Shown here: positions 34,318 through 44,019 of the stretch, piece after piece
Layout of the letters: every line of letters begins with the position of its first letter
Position numbering within the stretch: position 1 is the first letter of the stretch
Assembly (NCBI GenBank): GCA_934130975.1
Contig: CAKOYU010000001.1
Location: 124,001-188,000, forward strand
Direction of reading: 5' to 3'
DNA: 64,000 bases
Source: an uncultured Clostridia bacterium
Lineage (GTDB): Bacteria > Bacillota > Clostridia > TANB77 > CAG-508
The notes under the pieces: model-generated
Databases searched by the model: none
What the model was told of the DNA's origin: nothing
What the model saw: the letters and a program-made list of their open reading frames with translations, nothing else
Translations under genes and position numbers: made by a program

Positions 34318-35028
34318 ATGCCAATAAAAATGAAAGAATTACCCAAAAGTGAAAGACCATATGAAAAATTAGAACAATATGGTGCAGAATATTTAACAAA
34401 TGCAGAATTATTAGCAATAATAATAAAATCAGGAACAAAAGAAGAAACGGCTGTAGGGTTAGCACAAAAAGTTTTAAAACTTAATACTCAAAAAGAAGAT
34501 AATCTAAGATTTTTAATGAATTTAACATTAGAAGAAATTACTAAAATTAAAGGTATAGGAAAAGTAAAAGCGATTCAGCTAAAAGCAACATGCGAATTAG
34601 CAAAAAGAATTAATGCAGTATCAAGTTACAAAGAAAAACAAATATTATGCCCTAAAGACATTGCTGAAATACTAATGGAAAAAATGCAATTTGAAAAACA
34701 AGAGATATTGAAAGTAGCAATTTTAAATAATAAGAATAAGCTTATTAGAATAAAAGATATAGCAATAGGTGGAGGAAATTTTGTTAGTACAACAATAAAA
34801 TCAATATTAAATGAAGCAGTAAAGATAGAAGCTAATAAAATAATTTTAATACACAATCATCCAACAGGAGATCCTACCCCTAGTAAGCAAGATATTGAAT
34901 TTACTAAAAATGTAAAAAAGGCTTCAGAAATATTAGGGATTCAATTACTAGACCATGTTGTAATTGGAGAAGGAAGGTATGTAAGTATTTTTTCAGTAAT
35001 GCAGAAGCTAGAAGAAAGGAAAGAATGA
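34318..35028 (+). CDS. radC: RadC-family JAB-domain protein
   Basis: A 236-residue protein with an N-terminal helix-hairpin-helix region (KIKGIGKVKAIQLKA) and a C-terminal JAB/MPN+ metalloprotease-like domain with the conserved IHNHPTGDPTPSKQD (His-x-His and Asp ligands). RadC proteins are widely named for DNA repair, but their biochemical function is unsettled. Gene order radC-mreB-mreC-mreD is the one of Bacillus subtilis. ATG 34318 follows AGAGAGGAAG. It ends four bases before mreB, so the two are coupled. Confidence 0.93.
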   Translation: MPIKMKELPKSERPYEKLEQYGAEYLTNAELLAIIIKSGTKEETAVGLAQKVLKLNTQKEDNLRFLMNLTLEEITKIKGIGKVKAIQLKATCELAKRINAVSSYKEKQILCPKDIAEILMEKMQFEKQEILKVAILNNKNKLIRIKDIAIGGGNFVSTTIKSILNEAVKIEANKIILIHNHPTGDPTPSKQDIEFTKNVKKASEILGIQLLDHVVIGEGRYVSIFSVMQKLEERKE

Positions 35029-35032
35029 AAAA

Positions 35033-36070
35033 ATGAAAATAAATTTTTTATCATTTAACTCAAAAGATATAGGAATTGACTTGGGAACTGCTAATATATT
35101 AGTAACAGTAAAGGGAAAAGGAATAGTAGTAAGAGAGCCATCAGTAATATCAATAGATGTAAAAAGTGGAGCTATAATAGCGACAGGATTTGAAGCAAAA
35201 GAAATGTTAGGAAGAACTCCAAAGGAAATTAATGCAATAAAACCATTAAAAGATGGAGTAATAGCAGATTTTACAGCAACAAAATTATTATTAAAAAATT
35301 TATTGGAAAGAGTTTGCAAAAGATATAATGCAATAAGACCTAGAGTTTTAGTTGGAGTTCCATCAGGGATAACAGAAGTAGAAGAAAGAGCTGTTGAAGA
35401 AGCAATAATGTGTGCAGGTGCAAGAGAAGTATATTTAATAGAGGAACCTATGGCAGCTGCAATTGGAGCAGGAATAGAAATAGAAGAACCAAGTGGAAAT
35501 ATCATAGTTGATATTGGAGGAGGAACAACTGAAGTTGCAGTAATTTCTCTAGGGGGGATTGTAATTAGCAATTCTTTAAGAGTAGCAGGAGATGAATTGG
35601 ACGAAGATATAATAAATTATGTAAAAAAAGAATTAAATCTTGCAATTGGAGAAGAAACAGCAGAACAAATAAAAAAAGAGATAGGCTGTGCTACACCTTT
35701 AATGTCACAAATGACTATGAAAATAAAAGGAAGAGATTTAAATAATGGTTTACCAAGAACAGAGATAATTACATCAGATCAAGTTGAACATGCTATGAAA
35801 GAGTCAATAAATAAAATTGTAGAAGTTGTAAAAATAACATTAGAAAAAACACCACCAGAGCTTGCTTCTGATATTATGGAAAAAGGTATTATATTATCTG
35901 GTGGAGGAGCATTAATACAGAATTTAGATAAGTTAATAAGTGCAGAAACAGGAATGCCAGTATATGTTGCGGAAGAGCCATTAGATTGTGTTGTAAAAGG
36001 AACTGAAAAAACTTTACAAGATTTAGAAAAACTAAAAACTATTTTATTAAATTCAAGAAAGAGAAGATAA
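35033..36070 (+). CDS. mreB: Rod-shape actin homolog MreB
   Basis: A 345-residue bacterial actin. The phosphate-1 loop GIDLGTANILV, the connecting block VLVGVPSGITEVEERAV, phosphate-2 VDIGGGTTEVAVISLGG and the adenosine loop GIILSGGGALI are all present. MreB filaments on the membrane guide the elongation machinery, so a rod-shaped cell is likely. Length is normal. It is followed by mreC after four bases and by mreD, PBP2 and minC, forming one elongation and division-site operon. Confidence 0.96.
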   Translation: MKINFLSFNSKDIGIDLGTANILVTVKGKGIVVREPSVISIDVKSGAIIATGFEAKEMLGRTPKEINAIKPLKDGVIADFTATKLLLKNLLERVCKRYNAIRPRVLVGVPSGITEVEERAVEEAIMCAGAREVYLIEEPMAAAIGAGIEIEEPSGNIIVDIGGGTTEVAVISLGGIVISNSLRVAGDELDEDIINYVKKELNLAIGEETAEQIKKEIGCATPLMSQMTMKIKGRDLNNGLPRTEIITSDQVEHAMKESINKIVEVVKITLEKTPPELASDIMEKGIILSGGGALIQNLDKLISAETGMPVYVAEEPLDCVVKGTEKTLQDLEKLKTILLNSRKRR

Positions 36071-36073
36071 TAT

Positions 36074-36892
36074 ATGGGAAGAGATAAGAAAAGTGGAATA
36101 ATAGGTGTTATTATAACTATTATAATATTAATTATATTAGTTATATTCTCAAATACAAATTCAGATAATATATCATGGTTTGAAAATGTTGCAAGCAAAA
36201 CTGTAATGCCTATACAAAATGGTTTAACATATTTAAAAAATAAAATAAATAACAATAATAAATTTTTTGAAAATGTTAATGAATTAAAAAATGAAAATGA
36301 ATCATTAAAGCAGAAAAATAGTGATTTAGAACAACAATTAAGAGAATATGAAATCATGAAAAATGAAAATGATCAATTAAAACAGGAATTAAATCTATCA
36401 GAAAAATATGGACAATATACAACTATTCCAGGAACAGTAATTTCTAGAGATATAAGTAACTATTCTAAAACAGTTATAATAAATATAGGTAGTGATAATG
36501 GAATAAAAGAAAAAATGACAGTAATTGCTGATGAAGGACTTGTTGGTTATGTAGTATCTACAACTAATAAAACTGCTAAAGTACAGACAATAGTAGATAG
36601 TGCTAGTGCTACAAGTTGTATTGCAAGTTCAACTAGAGATACAATGATTTGTAAAGGAACGATAGAAAATAAATCTACATTAAGTGCTTCAAATATAGAT
36701 ACAGATGCAAGAATAATTCAAGGTGATAGTGTAGAGACATCTGGACTTGGTGGAATATATTTAAAAGGAATTCATGTAGGAAAAATAAAAAAAGTAAATG
36801 AAGGTTCTAACAAAACAGATTCTTATGCTACTATAGAAACAGCAGTTAATTTTGAAAAGCTGGAAACAGTTCTTGTTATAACTAACCAATAG
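36074..36892 (+). CDS. mreC: Rod-shape protein MreC
   Basis: A 272-residue bitopic protein with one N-terminal membrane helix (about 10-25), a coiled coil (about 68-105, rich in Glu, Lys, Asn and Leu) and the beta-rich MreC periplasm-side domain with PGTVISRDISNYSKT and GLVGYVV. MreC activates PBP2, whose gene lies two positions downstream. It starts four bases after mreB; the ribosome binding site is weak, so translational coupling is likely. Confidence 0.93.
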   Translation: MGRDKKSGIIGVIITIIILIILVIFSNTNSDNISWFENVASKTVMPIQNGLTYLKNKINNNNKFFENVNELKNENESLKQKNSDLEQQLREYEIMKNENDQLKQELNLSEKYGQYTTIPGTVISRDISNYSKTVIINIGSDNGIKEKMTVIADEGLVGYVVSTTNKTAKVQTIVDSASATSCIASSTRDTMICKGTIENKSTLSASNIDTDARIIQGDSVETSGLGGIYLKGIHVGKIKKVNEGSNKTDSYATIETAVNFEKLETVLVITNQ

Positions 36893-36905
36893 GAAAGGAT
36901 TAAAA

Positions 36906-37439
36906 ATGAGAAAGGTATTAATACATATTTCGCTGATAATTACATTTATAATAATATATTTATTGCAAACAGTATTTTTTAGTCATTTTACTATTGCTGG
37001 AATAATGCCTAATATTTTTGTTATATTAATGCTTTTTATTGGATTATATATGGGACGAACTATGGGGATAATTTATGGAATAAGCTTTGGAATATTTATT
37101 GATATTTGGATTGGCAAAAATATGGGATTTACGTCAATTGCATTAGCAATAGTCGGACTATTAAGTGGAGTTTTAGATAAAACACTTTCAAAAGATAGTA
37201 GAATAACAGTTTTATTAATGGGAATTATTAGCACAATAGTTTATGAAGTAATATTATACTTTTTACAATATATGTTTTTGGGAATAAATGTAGAAGTATT
37301 AAGTTTTATTAAAATATTGTTAATAGAAGTAGTTTACAATATGTTGATAGTGATAATTTTATATCCATTAATAAAAAATGTTGGATATGAAATAGAAAAT
37401 GAAGTAAAAGGTGATAGGATTTTAACGAGATATTTTTAG
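36906..37439 (+). CDS. mreD: Rod-shape protein MreD
   Basis: A 177-residue integral membrane protein with about five hydrophobic helices and the MreD-type central block FIGLYMGRTMGIIYGISFGIF. It forms the MreCD complex in the cytoplasmic membrane. The short gene follows mreC by 13 bases with GGAAAGG upstream. Identification rests on topology, size and position between mreC and the PBP2 gene. Confidence 0.9.
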   Translation: MRKVLIHISLIITFIIIYLLQTVFFSHFTIAGIMPNIFVILMLFIGLYMGRTMGIIYGISFGIFIDIWIGKNMGFTSIALAIVGLLSGVLDKTLSKDSRITVLLMGIISTIVYEVILYFLQYMFLGINVEVLSFIKILLIEVVYNMLIVIILYPLIKNVGYEIENEVKGDRILTRYF

Positions 37440-37468
37440 AATTTTAAAATAAGAAAGTAGGTGAACAG

Positions 37469-39607
37469 TTGAACAATAGAATAAATTTTGATGAAGAAGG
37501 AAAAGAACAAATAAATATTAGATTTAATATAATTAATATAATAGTATATTTAATAGGGATAGTGTTAATTGTTCAACTTTTTAATTTACAGGTTGTTCAT
37601 GGAGAAAGTTATAGAGAACAGTCAAATACAAGATTGTCAAGAACATCTACTATAAAGGCTGCTAGAGGATCAATTTTAGATAGATCAGGAAATGAACTTG
37701 CAGGAGTCAAAACAGAGAACAATATTGAGATATATAAAACCAATATATCAAATGATGAGTTAAATGAATGTGCATTAAATCTTGTTAATTTATTAAACCA
37801 ATATCAAATTGAATATAGTGATACATTTCCAATAAGTATAAATCCATTTAATTTTACAATAAGTGGAGATGATTTAAATAATTGGAAAAAGAAATATAAA
37901 ATTGATGATGGAGCAAGTGCAGAAGAAGCTTTTTACAAATTTAAGGATAAATATGAAATAAATAATGATAATATAGATGAAATTAGAAAAATTATTTCAA
38001 TAAGATATTTAATTACAACAACAGGATATAGTTCTACAAAGTCTATAACAATAGCTACTAATGTAAATGAAGAAGTTGTGGCTCAAGTTAGTGAAAGAAA
38101 TGCAGATTTTCCAGGAGTTAGTATAACAACAAATGCTGCTAGAACATATTTGACAGGAAGTTTAGCTGCACATGTAATAGGATACACTGGAAAAATAAAA
38201 GAAGAAGAATATAATGAAAAGAAAGATACATATACTATTGATGATATAATTGGAAAAACTGGTGTTGAGTATATATTCGAAAAATATTTAAAAGGAAAAG
38301 ATGGATCAAAACAAGTAGAAATGTCTGTTGATGGAACAATTACAGGAGAATCAGTTTCAGAAAATGCAATTGCAGGAAGTGATGTTGTTTTAACAATAGA
38401 TTCAAGTTTACAACAAGTAACAGAAACAGCATTAGAAAATTGTATAAATAAAATTAAAAATGGTGGATTTTCACAAAGATATGATGCTCAAGGTGGTGCT
38501 GCTGTTGTTATGAACGTAAATACAGGCGAAGTACTAGCAACAGCAAGTTATCCAACATTTGAACCACAGTGGTTTGTTGGAGGAATATCTCAAGAAAATT
38601 GGGCATATTTAAGAGATGATACAAGACATCCACAATTAAATAAAGCAACTCAATCTACATATGAACCTGGTTCAACTTTTAAAATGGTTACTGCTATTGC
38701 AGGATTAGAAACTGGAGCAATAACAACTAAAGAAAGAATAAATGATACAGGTGTATATAGAAAATATAATAGTGAATGGAAATGTTGGTATTATACAAGT
38801 TATCATAGAGGACATGGATATCAAAATGTAACACAAGCATTACAACATTCATGTAACTACTTCTTCTATGAAACTGGAGATAGAATGGGAATTGATAATT
38901 TAGCTAAATATGCCTTACATTTCGGATTAGGTAAAAAAACAGGAATAGAATTACCAAATGAAAAAGATGGAGCTGTTGCTTCAAGAGAGACATATGCTAA
39001 ACTTAGAAAAAATGGAAAAATTGGTCCTGGAGATGTTTTAAATGCAGCAATAGGACAAGGTGATAATAATTTTACACCAATGCAAATTGCTAAATATATT
39101 TCATCAATTGCTAATGGAGGAACAGTTGTAAAGCCAACAATTATAAAATCAATTTTAAATTCTGATGGAACTGAAGTATCAAAAGAAGAAATAGAAAATT
39201 ATACTAACGAAAAGGTAGGATATCAAAATACAGATGATGGAATAACAATCAATCCAGAGAGTATAGCTGTTGCTAAAGAAGGAATGAGAATGGCAGCAAG
39301 TGAAGCAGGAGGAACAGCTTACAATATTTTTAAAGGATTTAATCAAGAAGTAGCTGGAAAAACTGGATCAGCAGAAGCGGGAAAAGATAAAAATGGCAAT
39401 GACCTTGTAAATGCATGGTTTGTATGTTTTGCACCATATGATAAACCTGAAGTTGCTGTTGTAGTAATGATTGAAAATGGAGGTCATGGAAATTATGCAG
39501 CAGAAGTAGCTAGAGATGTTCTTACACAATATTTCGGAATGAATCAATCTGCAGAAACAGTAAATGAGTCTATGTCAGCAACTCCATTTGTAGAACAAAT
39601 TAGATAA
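37469..39607 (+). CDS. mrdA: Penicillin-binding protein 2 (elongation transpeptidase)
   Basis: A 712-residue class B PBP. A membrane helix (about 20-42) leads to the dimerisation domain (SRTSTIKAARGSILDRSG) and the transpeptidase domain with the acyl-serine motif STFK (Ser402), SCN in QHSCNYFFY, and KTG in EVAGKTGSAEAG. It cross-links new side-wall peptidoglycan with MreBCD. The start is the TTG at 37469, six bases after AGTAGGTG; no ATG with a site is available. A rodA glycosyltransferase gene is not adjacent. The C-terminal 25 residues after the fold are short and polar. Confidence 0.94.
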   Translation: MNNRINFDEEGKEQINIRFNIINIIVYLIGIVLIVQLFNLQVVHGESYREQSNTRLSRTSTIKAARGSILDRSGNELAGVKTENNIEIYKTNISNDELNECALNLVNLLNQYQIEYSDTFPISINPFNFTISGDDLNNWKKKYKIDDGASAEEAFYKFKDKYEINNDNIDEIRKIISIRYLITTTGYSSTKSITIATNVNEEVVAQVSERNADFPGVSITTNAARTYLTGSLAAHVIGYTGKIKEEEYNEKKDTYTIDDIIGKTGVEYIFEKYLKGKDGSKQVEMSVDGTITGESVSENAIAGSDVVLTIDSSLQQVTETALENCINKIKNGGFSQRYDAQGGAAVVMNVNTGEVLATASYPTFEPQWFVGGISQENWAYLRDDTRHPQLNKATQSTYEPGSTFKMVTAIAGLETGAITTKERINDTGVYRKYNSEWKCWYYTSYHRGHGYQNVTQALQHSCNYFFYETGDRMGIDNLAKYALHFGLGKKTGIELPNEKDGAVASRETYAKLRKNGKIGPGDVLNAAIGQGDNNFTPMQIAKYISSIANGGTVVKPTIIKSILNSDGTEVSKEEIENYTNEKVGYQNTDDGITINPESIAVAKEGMRMAASEAGGTAYNIFKGFNQEVAGKTGSAEAGKDKNGNDLVNAWFVCFAPYDKPEVAVVVMIENGGHGNYAAEVARDVLTQYFGMNQSAETVNESMSATPFVEQIR

Positions 39608-39638
39608 TAATAAATGCAGTATGTGAAAGGATGTTAAA

Positions 39639-40253
39639 ATGAAAAGTAGTGTAGTTAGTATAAATCTAAAGAAAGATGAAGTAGTAATAAAAATAGATGA
39701 GAATGCGACTCAGAGGGATATAATATTAGAATTAAATAGAAAACTAAAAGAATTAAAGAAGATGTATCAAGATGAGACGACACCTATAAGAGTTACAGGA
39801 AAGATTTTATCTAATAAAGAAATTGAACAAATAGAAGAGATTATAAAAGAAAAAATTGATGTTGAGATTAGTTTTGATAGTCCTAAGACACTCGGATTAC
39901 ATAGCATAACAAGAAGTTACAAAAAAGATGTTGGTAAATCTGAAACAACATTTCATAAAGGTTCGCTTCGTTCTGGTCAAAGACTTGAAGTTGAAGGTAG
40001 CTTAGTAGTTGTTGGAGACGTAAATTCTGGTGCTGAAGTTATTGCTGGTGATAATATTGTTATCGTTGGAACTCTTAGGGGATTAGCTCATGCAGGTGCT
40101 AAAGGAAATAAAGAGGCAATAATAGCTACAAGTACTTTAGATGCTGTACAAATTAGGATATCAAATATTGTTAAAGAATTTGATATGGATAATGAATATG
40201 TTTATGATAATGCTTATATATATGTGGATGATGATGAAATTGTAATTGAATAA
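39639..40253 (+). CDS. minC: Septum-site protein MinC
   Basis: A 204-residue FtsZ inhibitor. The N-terminal domain (1-95) binds FtsZ. The C-terminal beta-helix domain has GSLRSGQRLEVEGSLVVVGDV, GAEVIAGDNIVIVGTLRG and AHAGAKGN, the MinD-binding and polymerising part. It is the last gene of the radC-mre operon, 31 bases after mrdA. In Bacillus and most Clostridia minD follows at once, but here a repeat pair and an unrelated gene come next, so MinD must be encoded elsewhere. Confidence 0.93.
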   Translation: MKSSVVSINLKKDEVVIKIDENATQRDIILELNRKLKELKKMYQDETTPIRVTGKILSNKEIEQIEEIIKEKIDVEISFDSPKTLGLHSITRSYKKDVGKSETTFHKGSLRSGQRLEVEGSLVVVGDVNSGAEVIAGDNIVIVGTLRGLAHAGAKGNKEAIIATSTLDAVQIRISNIVKEFDMDNEYVYDNAYIYVDDDEIVIE

Positions 40254-40270
40254 TAATTTTACACATTTGG

Positions 40271-40331
40271 TACATTTGGGACCGGTTCTGTTTTGTGCAC
40301 TGCACATTATGGACCGGTTCTCTTTTGTGCC
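40271..40331 (-). repeat. Tandem pair of the 32-bp dispersed repeat (reversed)
   Basis: Two copies on the minus strand relative to 7718-7781. The GGACCGGTTCT cores start at 40279 and 40311, a distance of exactly 32. Flanks TTTTGTGCAC and TTTTGTGCC match the unit ends. The pair lies in the gap after minC, where minD would be expected. No clear terminator other than this element is seen after minC. Confidence 0.9.
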
Positions 40332-40430
40332 AAATGTAACACAAATGTAATAAAAATTTAATAATAGAGATTAAGTAATATGTGTAAAGAACTTCCGTAA
40401 GAAAACTTTTGTAATATAATTTATAGTTAT

Positions 40431-40463
40431 ATTTATATGCAATTGCATAATTTGCATATAAAT
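40431..40463. repeat. 12-bp perfect inverted repeat upstream of the LRR gene
   Basis: ATTTATATGCAA (40431-40442) and TTGCATATAAAT (40452-40463) are exact complements nine bases apart. There is no T-run, so an operator or leader hairpin is more likely than a terminator. A TATAAT-like box (TATAAT at about 40415-40420) lies just before. Confidence 0.6.
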
Positions 40464-40504
40464 GGTAATGTAAATTTGGATAAAAATAAAAGGGAGAATA
40501 TTGG

Positions 40505-42920
40505 ATGGATGAAAAAAAATTAAGAAGATTATTAAATTTATTAATTTTAATAAGTGTTGTTATTTTTATAATAATAAGTTTTATCTTACCACAAATTAGA
40601 AAAAGTAAATCAAGTGAAAAGTATATAATTGAAGGAAAAGAAAGTATTAAATCAGAAAGCTCTGAAGTAAGTCAAACTGACGAAGTAAAAGCTGAAGAAA
40701 CTTGGGATATATCCAAAAATCAAGATAAGAGTGTTATTGCAAAATGGACATCGAAGGATCAAACACTTACTATTTCTGGAACAGGAGCTATTAAAAGCTA
40801 TACCTATGGTGATGTTGATTATAGAAATTCTCAGTATACAGAATTGATAAAAAAAGCTGTAATAAGTAATGGGGTAACTAACATAGGATATAAAACTTTT
40901 GCTGATTGTAGTAATATGCAAAGTATAAGTATTGCTAATAGCGTGAAGGATATAGATTTATATGCGTTTGCACGGTTGCAAATCTTTAATAAGTGTACAA
41001 CTACCTGATAATATAACAAAAATAGGAAAATATGCATTTTCGGGTTGTAGTAAGATGACTGAATTTGTTATTCCAGCGACAGTAACTGAGTTAGGAGAGA
41101 ATGCATGGCCATCAAGTGCTAAAATATATGTACAAGCTGATAGTGAAGGGCATAGAGTTCTAGAAGAAAGCAAGAAAATTTACTTTTTGAATGGAGAAGC
41201 CAAAAATGTTACAACAAATTATGCGATTAAAAATGAAGAATTATGGGATATTTCTGCTAAAAAAGATGGAAGTGCTACAGCAATATGGAATTTAGAAAAT
41301 AAATCATTAACTATCAGTGGAAAAGGAAAAATTGGAGCCTTAGGATACGAAGATAATGAAGGAAAATGGATTGAGCATAAATATTGTGCCTATGTAGAGA
41401 GTGTGAATATAGAAAATGGAATAACAGAAATAGGATACAGAGCATTTTATGATTGTACAGCCTTAAATACTGTAAGTATACCAGATAGTGTTACTAATAT
41501 AGAAAATGAAGCATTTTCTTCTTGCATTAAACTAGGAAACATTAATTTGCCTGAGCATTTAGTAAGTATAGGAGATAAAGCATTTTTGTTATGTACTAAC
41601 TTTACAAATGTTAATATTCCTATTAGTGTAACTAGTATAGGGAAAATGGCATTTGGTTTTTGTAGTGATTTAGAGAGTATAAATGTTAATGATAAGAATA
41701 GCAAGTATGCAAGTAAGGATGGAGTTTTATTTACAAAAGGAATGTCAGAATTAATAACATATCCCATTAATAATGCTAGAGAGCAATATATAATTCCGTA
41801 TGGTGTAAATCAAATAGATGCAATTTCATTCTGGGGCTGTGTGAATTTGAAAAGTGTAAATATTCCTGATACAGTTACAAATATTGATGAATTTGCATTC
41901 TATGTGTGTATGAATTTGAATAATATTAAAATTCCAGATAGTGTAATAAGTTTTGGGGATAGTTGTTTTTATAAGAAGACTGTTATATATGCTAAAAGTA
42001 ATAGCAAGGCGATTGATTATGCCAAACAAAATCAAAATGAATATATAATAGATGATGATGCACCAGTGGCAAATGTTTCAATAATTGAATCATCCAATAA
42101 AAGTGCAATAGTTAAAATTAATTCAAATGAGGAACTACAACAAGTTAATGGGTGGGCATTATCATCTGATCAATTGACATTAGCAAAAACTTATACAGAA
42201 AATATTACGGAAAATATAATTGTAAAAGATTTAGTTGGAAATACAACAAATGTAAAAGTACAAATTACTAATATAGATACAACAGCACCAATAGCACAAG
42301 TAAGTTATTCAACAACAGAATTAACAAGCCAAGATGTAGTTGTTACAATAAAAGTAAATGAAAAAATTCAAGAAGTAGATGGTTGGATACTATCAGCAGA
42401 TAATTTGATTTTAACAAAAACATATACAGCAAATACAACAGAAACTGTAACAATTAAAGATCTTGCTGGAAATACGATTACAGTAACTATAAGAGTAAAT
42501 AATATAGATAAAACAGATCCAGATCCAACTCCAACATTCGAACTAAAACAATATCAAATAAAAGACAATTATATTGTAAAAATAAAGCCAAAAACGAAAT
42601 ATAGAGATTTTATTAAAGTCATAGAAACAAATCTAAAATATACAATAAAAGAAAAAGATAAAGAAATAAGTGGAGAAGACTTAATAAAAACAGGCCAAAC
42701 ATTAACGACAGAAGATGGACATACATATACATTAGTAGTAATAGGCGATTTAAGTGGAGATGGAAAAATAGGACTAGTTGAATTAGCAAGAATTTCCAAA
42801 ATAGGCGCAGGAAAAGAAACAGACGTAAAAGAGATAGAAAAAATGGCAATAGATGTAAATACGGATGGAAAGATAAATATAATAGATTTGGCAGCAATAT
42901 CAAAATATGCAGCAGAATGA
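40505..42920 (+). pseudogene. BspA-type leucine-rich-repeat/dockerin surface protein, frameshifted
   Basis: Two frames together encode one protein of about 800 residues. The first frame (40505-41008) has an N-terminal membrane anchor, a charged linker and the first repeats (ISGTGAIKSY, VISNGVTNIGYKTFADCSNM). One extra base at about 40970 then breaks it: the frame joining YAF to HGCKSLISVQLPDNI continues to 42920. It holds more LRR_5 repeats (SIPDSVTNIENEAF-like), two Ig-like modules (TAPIAQVSYS) and a C-terminal dockerin-like pair (LSGDGKIGLVELARISK, VNTDGKINIIDLAAISK). Such proteins bind host or other surface ligands. A single-base sequencing error is an alternative to a true pseudogene. GGGAG precedes the start region. 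Confidence 0.85.
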
Positions 42921-42921
42921 C

Positions 42922-42949
42922 AAAGGACCGGTTCTTTCCGGTCCTTTTA
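42922..42949 (+). terminator. Terminator built from the dispersed repeat core
   Basis: AAAGGACCGG (42922-42931) pairs with CCGGTCCTTT (42938-42947). The arm GGACCGGTTCT equals the repeat core seen at 40279 and 40311. Confidence 0.88.
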
Positions 42950-42953
42950 GTTT

Positions 42954-42984
42954 GGGACGGAACAGAACCAGTCCCATTGGTTCC
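42954..42984 (+). repeat. Single degenerate copy of the dispersed repeat
   Basis: GGAACAGAACCAGTCCCA (42959-42976) is the forward unit with one base changed in ACCGGT. It can fold as GGGAC...GTCCC or as GAACCA...TGGTTC. Confidence 0.65.
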
Positions 42985-43319
42985 TAACTGATTAAAAGTA
43001 AGACTAATGCTAGAAATAATCCTTCATCTTTTACTTCTTCTTTATACAGAAAAAATAAGAGACTAAGAATAAGAACATCATCAAAATAAAGTTTTATTCC
43101 AAATAAATCAAGCCAGACATCTTCGTTATCAGAAGAAGTTGAGCGATTAGGAGTGGAAGGGGAAGAAGTTTCAGAACAGATAGCTTGAGGAGGCGGTGAT
43201 GGTTTTGGAGTAAAATGTTGCATATTTTGATAATTATAATTGGGAATATAGTTATTTCTGTAATTATTATAAAAATAAGGCCTTCTATTATATGGATTAA
43301 AATATGAAGAAATAGGCAT
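42984..43319 (-). CDS. Conserved clostridial protein of unknown function (111 aa)
   Basis: A 111-residue protein with a Tyr/Asn/Pro-rich N-terminus (PYNRRPYFYNNYRNNY), a Ser/Pro linker and a hydrophobic C-terminus in two short segments (FDDVLILSLLFFLYKEEV, then GLFLALVLLLIS). I recall the C-terminal pattern as widespread in clostridial genomes but without a function. It is the second gene of a minus-strand pair, 24 bases after the 153-residue gene. Membrane attachment is likely. Confidence 0.65.
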   Translation of the reverse strand: MPISSYFNPYNRRPYFYNNYRNNYIPNYNYQNMQHFTPKPSPPPQAICSETSSPSTPNRSTSSDNEDVWLDLFGIKLYFDDVLILSLLFFLYKEEVKDEGLFLALVLLLIS

Positions 43320-43343
43320 AATTTACTCCTTTCTAGTTATTAT

Positions 43344-43805
43344 TTATTTTTGATTTTGTGGATTATTATTATCTTTGTTCATGAATTCAGCAATTTTTGA
43401 AACGTTTAATAGATTTACATATTGATCTAATTTATCTTTTTTGCTATCACGTAGGTAAGGCTTTAAAGAATAAAGTAAATTGGCTCTAGGATCATTTTTG
43501 TTATTCATGTTTTCCATAATTGATTTCATTTTCATGATAGTATTTACATCAAAATTAAAATTACTACTATTATTGGTTGAGTTATTAGAATTTGTATTTA
43601 TTTGACCTTGAGCAGAAGAGTTTAACATATTATTTAAATTATTAATCATTTCTGGAGAAACTTGATTAAGTAAATTACTTAAATCTGGAGAATTACTATT
43701 TGAACTTGTATTATTATTTAGCATTTGTTTTATATCATCAGGGATATTACCACTATCAACCATCTTTTTTACATTAGCAAATAAATCATCCATATTATTA
43801 GACAT
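43344..43805 (-). CDS. Conserved clostridial protein of unknown function (153 aa)
   Basis: A 153-residue soluble protein, Asn-rich in the middle. The N-terminus MDDLFANVKKMVDSGNIPDDIKQML and the C-terminal block DPRANLLYSLKPYLRDSKKDKLDQY, then VNLLNVSKIAEFM, appear structured; the rest looks disordered. AGAGGTGATT precedes the start. It is co-transcribed with the 111-residue membrane-associated gene downstream, and this pairing suggests a shared unknown role. The C-terminal block resembles clostridial proteins that I have no name for. Confidence 0.65.
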   Translation of the reverse strand: MSNNMDDLFANVKKMVDSGNIPDDIKQMLNNNTSSNSNSPDLSNLLNQVSPEMINNLNNMLNSSAQGQINTNSNNSTNNSSNFNFDVNTIMKMKSIMENMNNKNDPRANLLYSLKPYLRDSKKDKLDQYVNLLNVSKIAEFMNKDNNNPQNQK

Positions 43806-43877
43806 ACAATCACCTCTGAATAGCTTATGTTATATACTTTTATTATATGTTACTAAAATTGAAAATGTGAAAATTTA

Positions 43878-43906
43878 TTTACAAAATCTTGAAGAAATGA
43901 TATAAT
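43878..43906 (+). promoter_or_regulatory. Promoter of the first SSB-like gene
   Basis: TTTACA (43878-43883), 17 bp, TATAAT (43901-43906). The leader to 44020 is about 105 bases. Confidence 0.72.
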
Positions 43907-44019
43907 TATGTAGATTTCTTAAAATGTAAAGAAAGGGTGTTACTTTTTTGATAAATTGAAAGTAAGTAACATAATATTTTTACTATGAGGCAATCAAATA
44001 TGTTTAGGAGGACAGTCAC

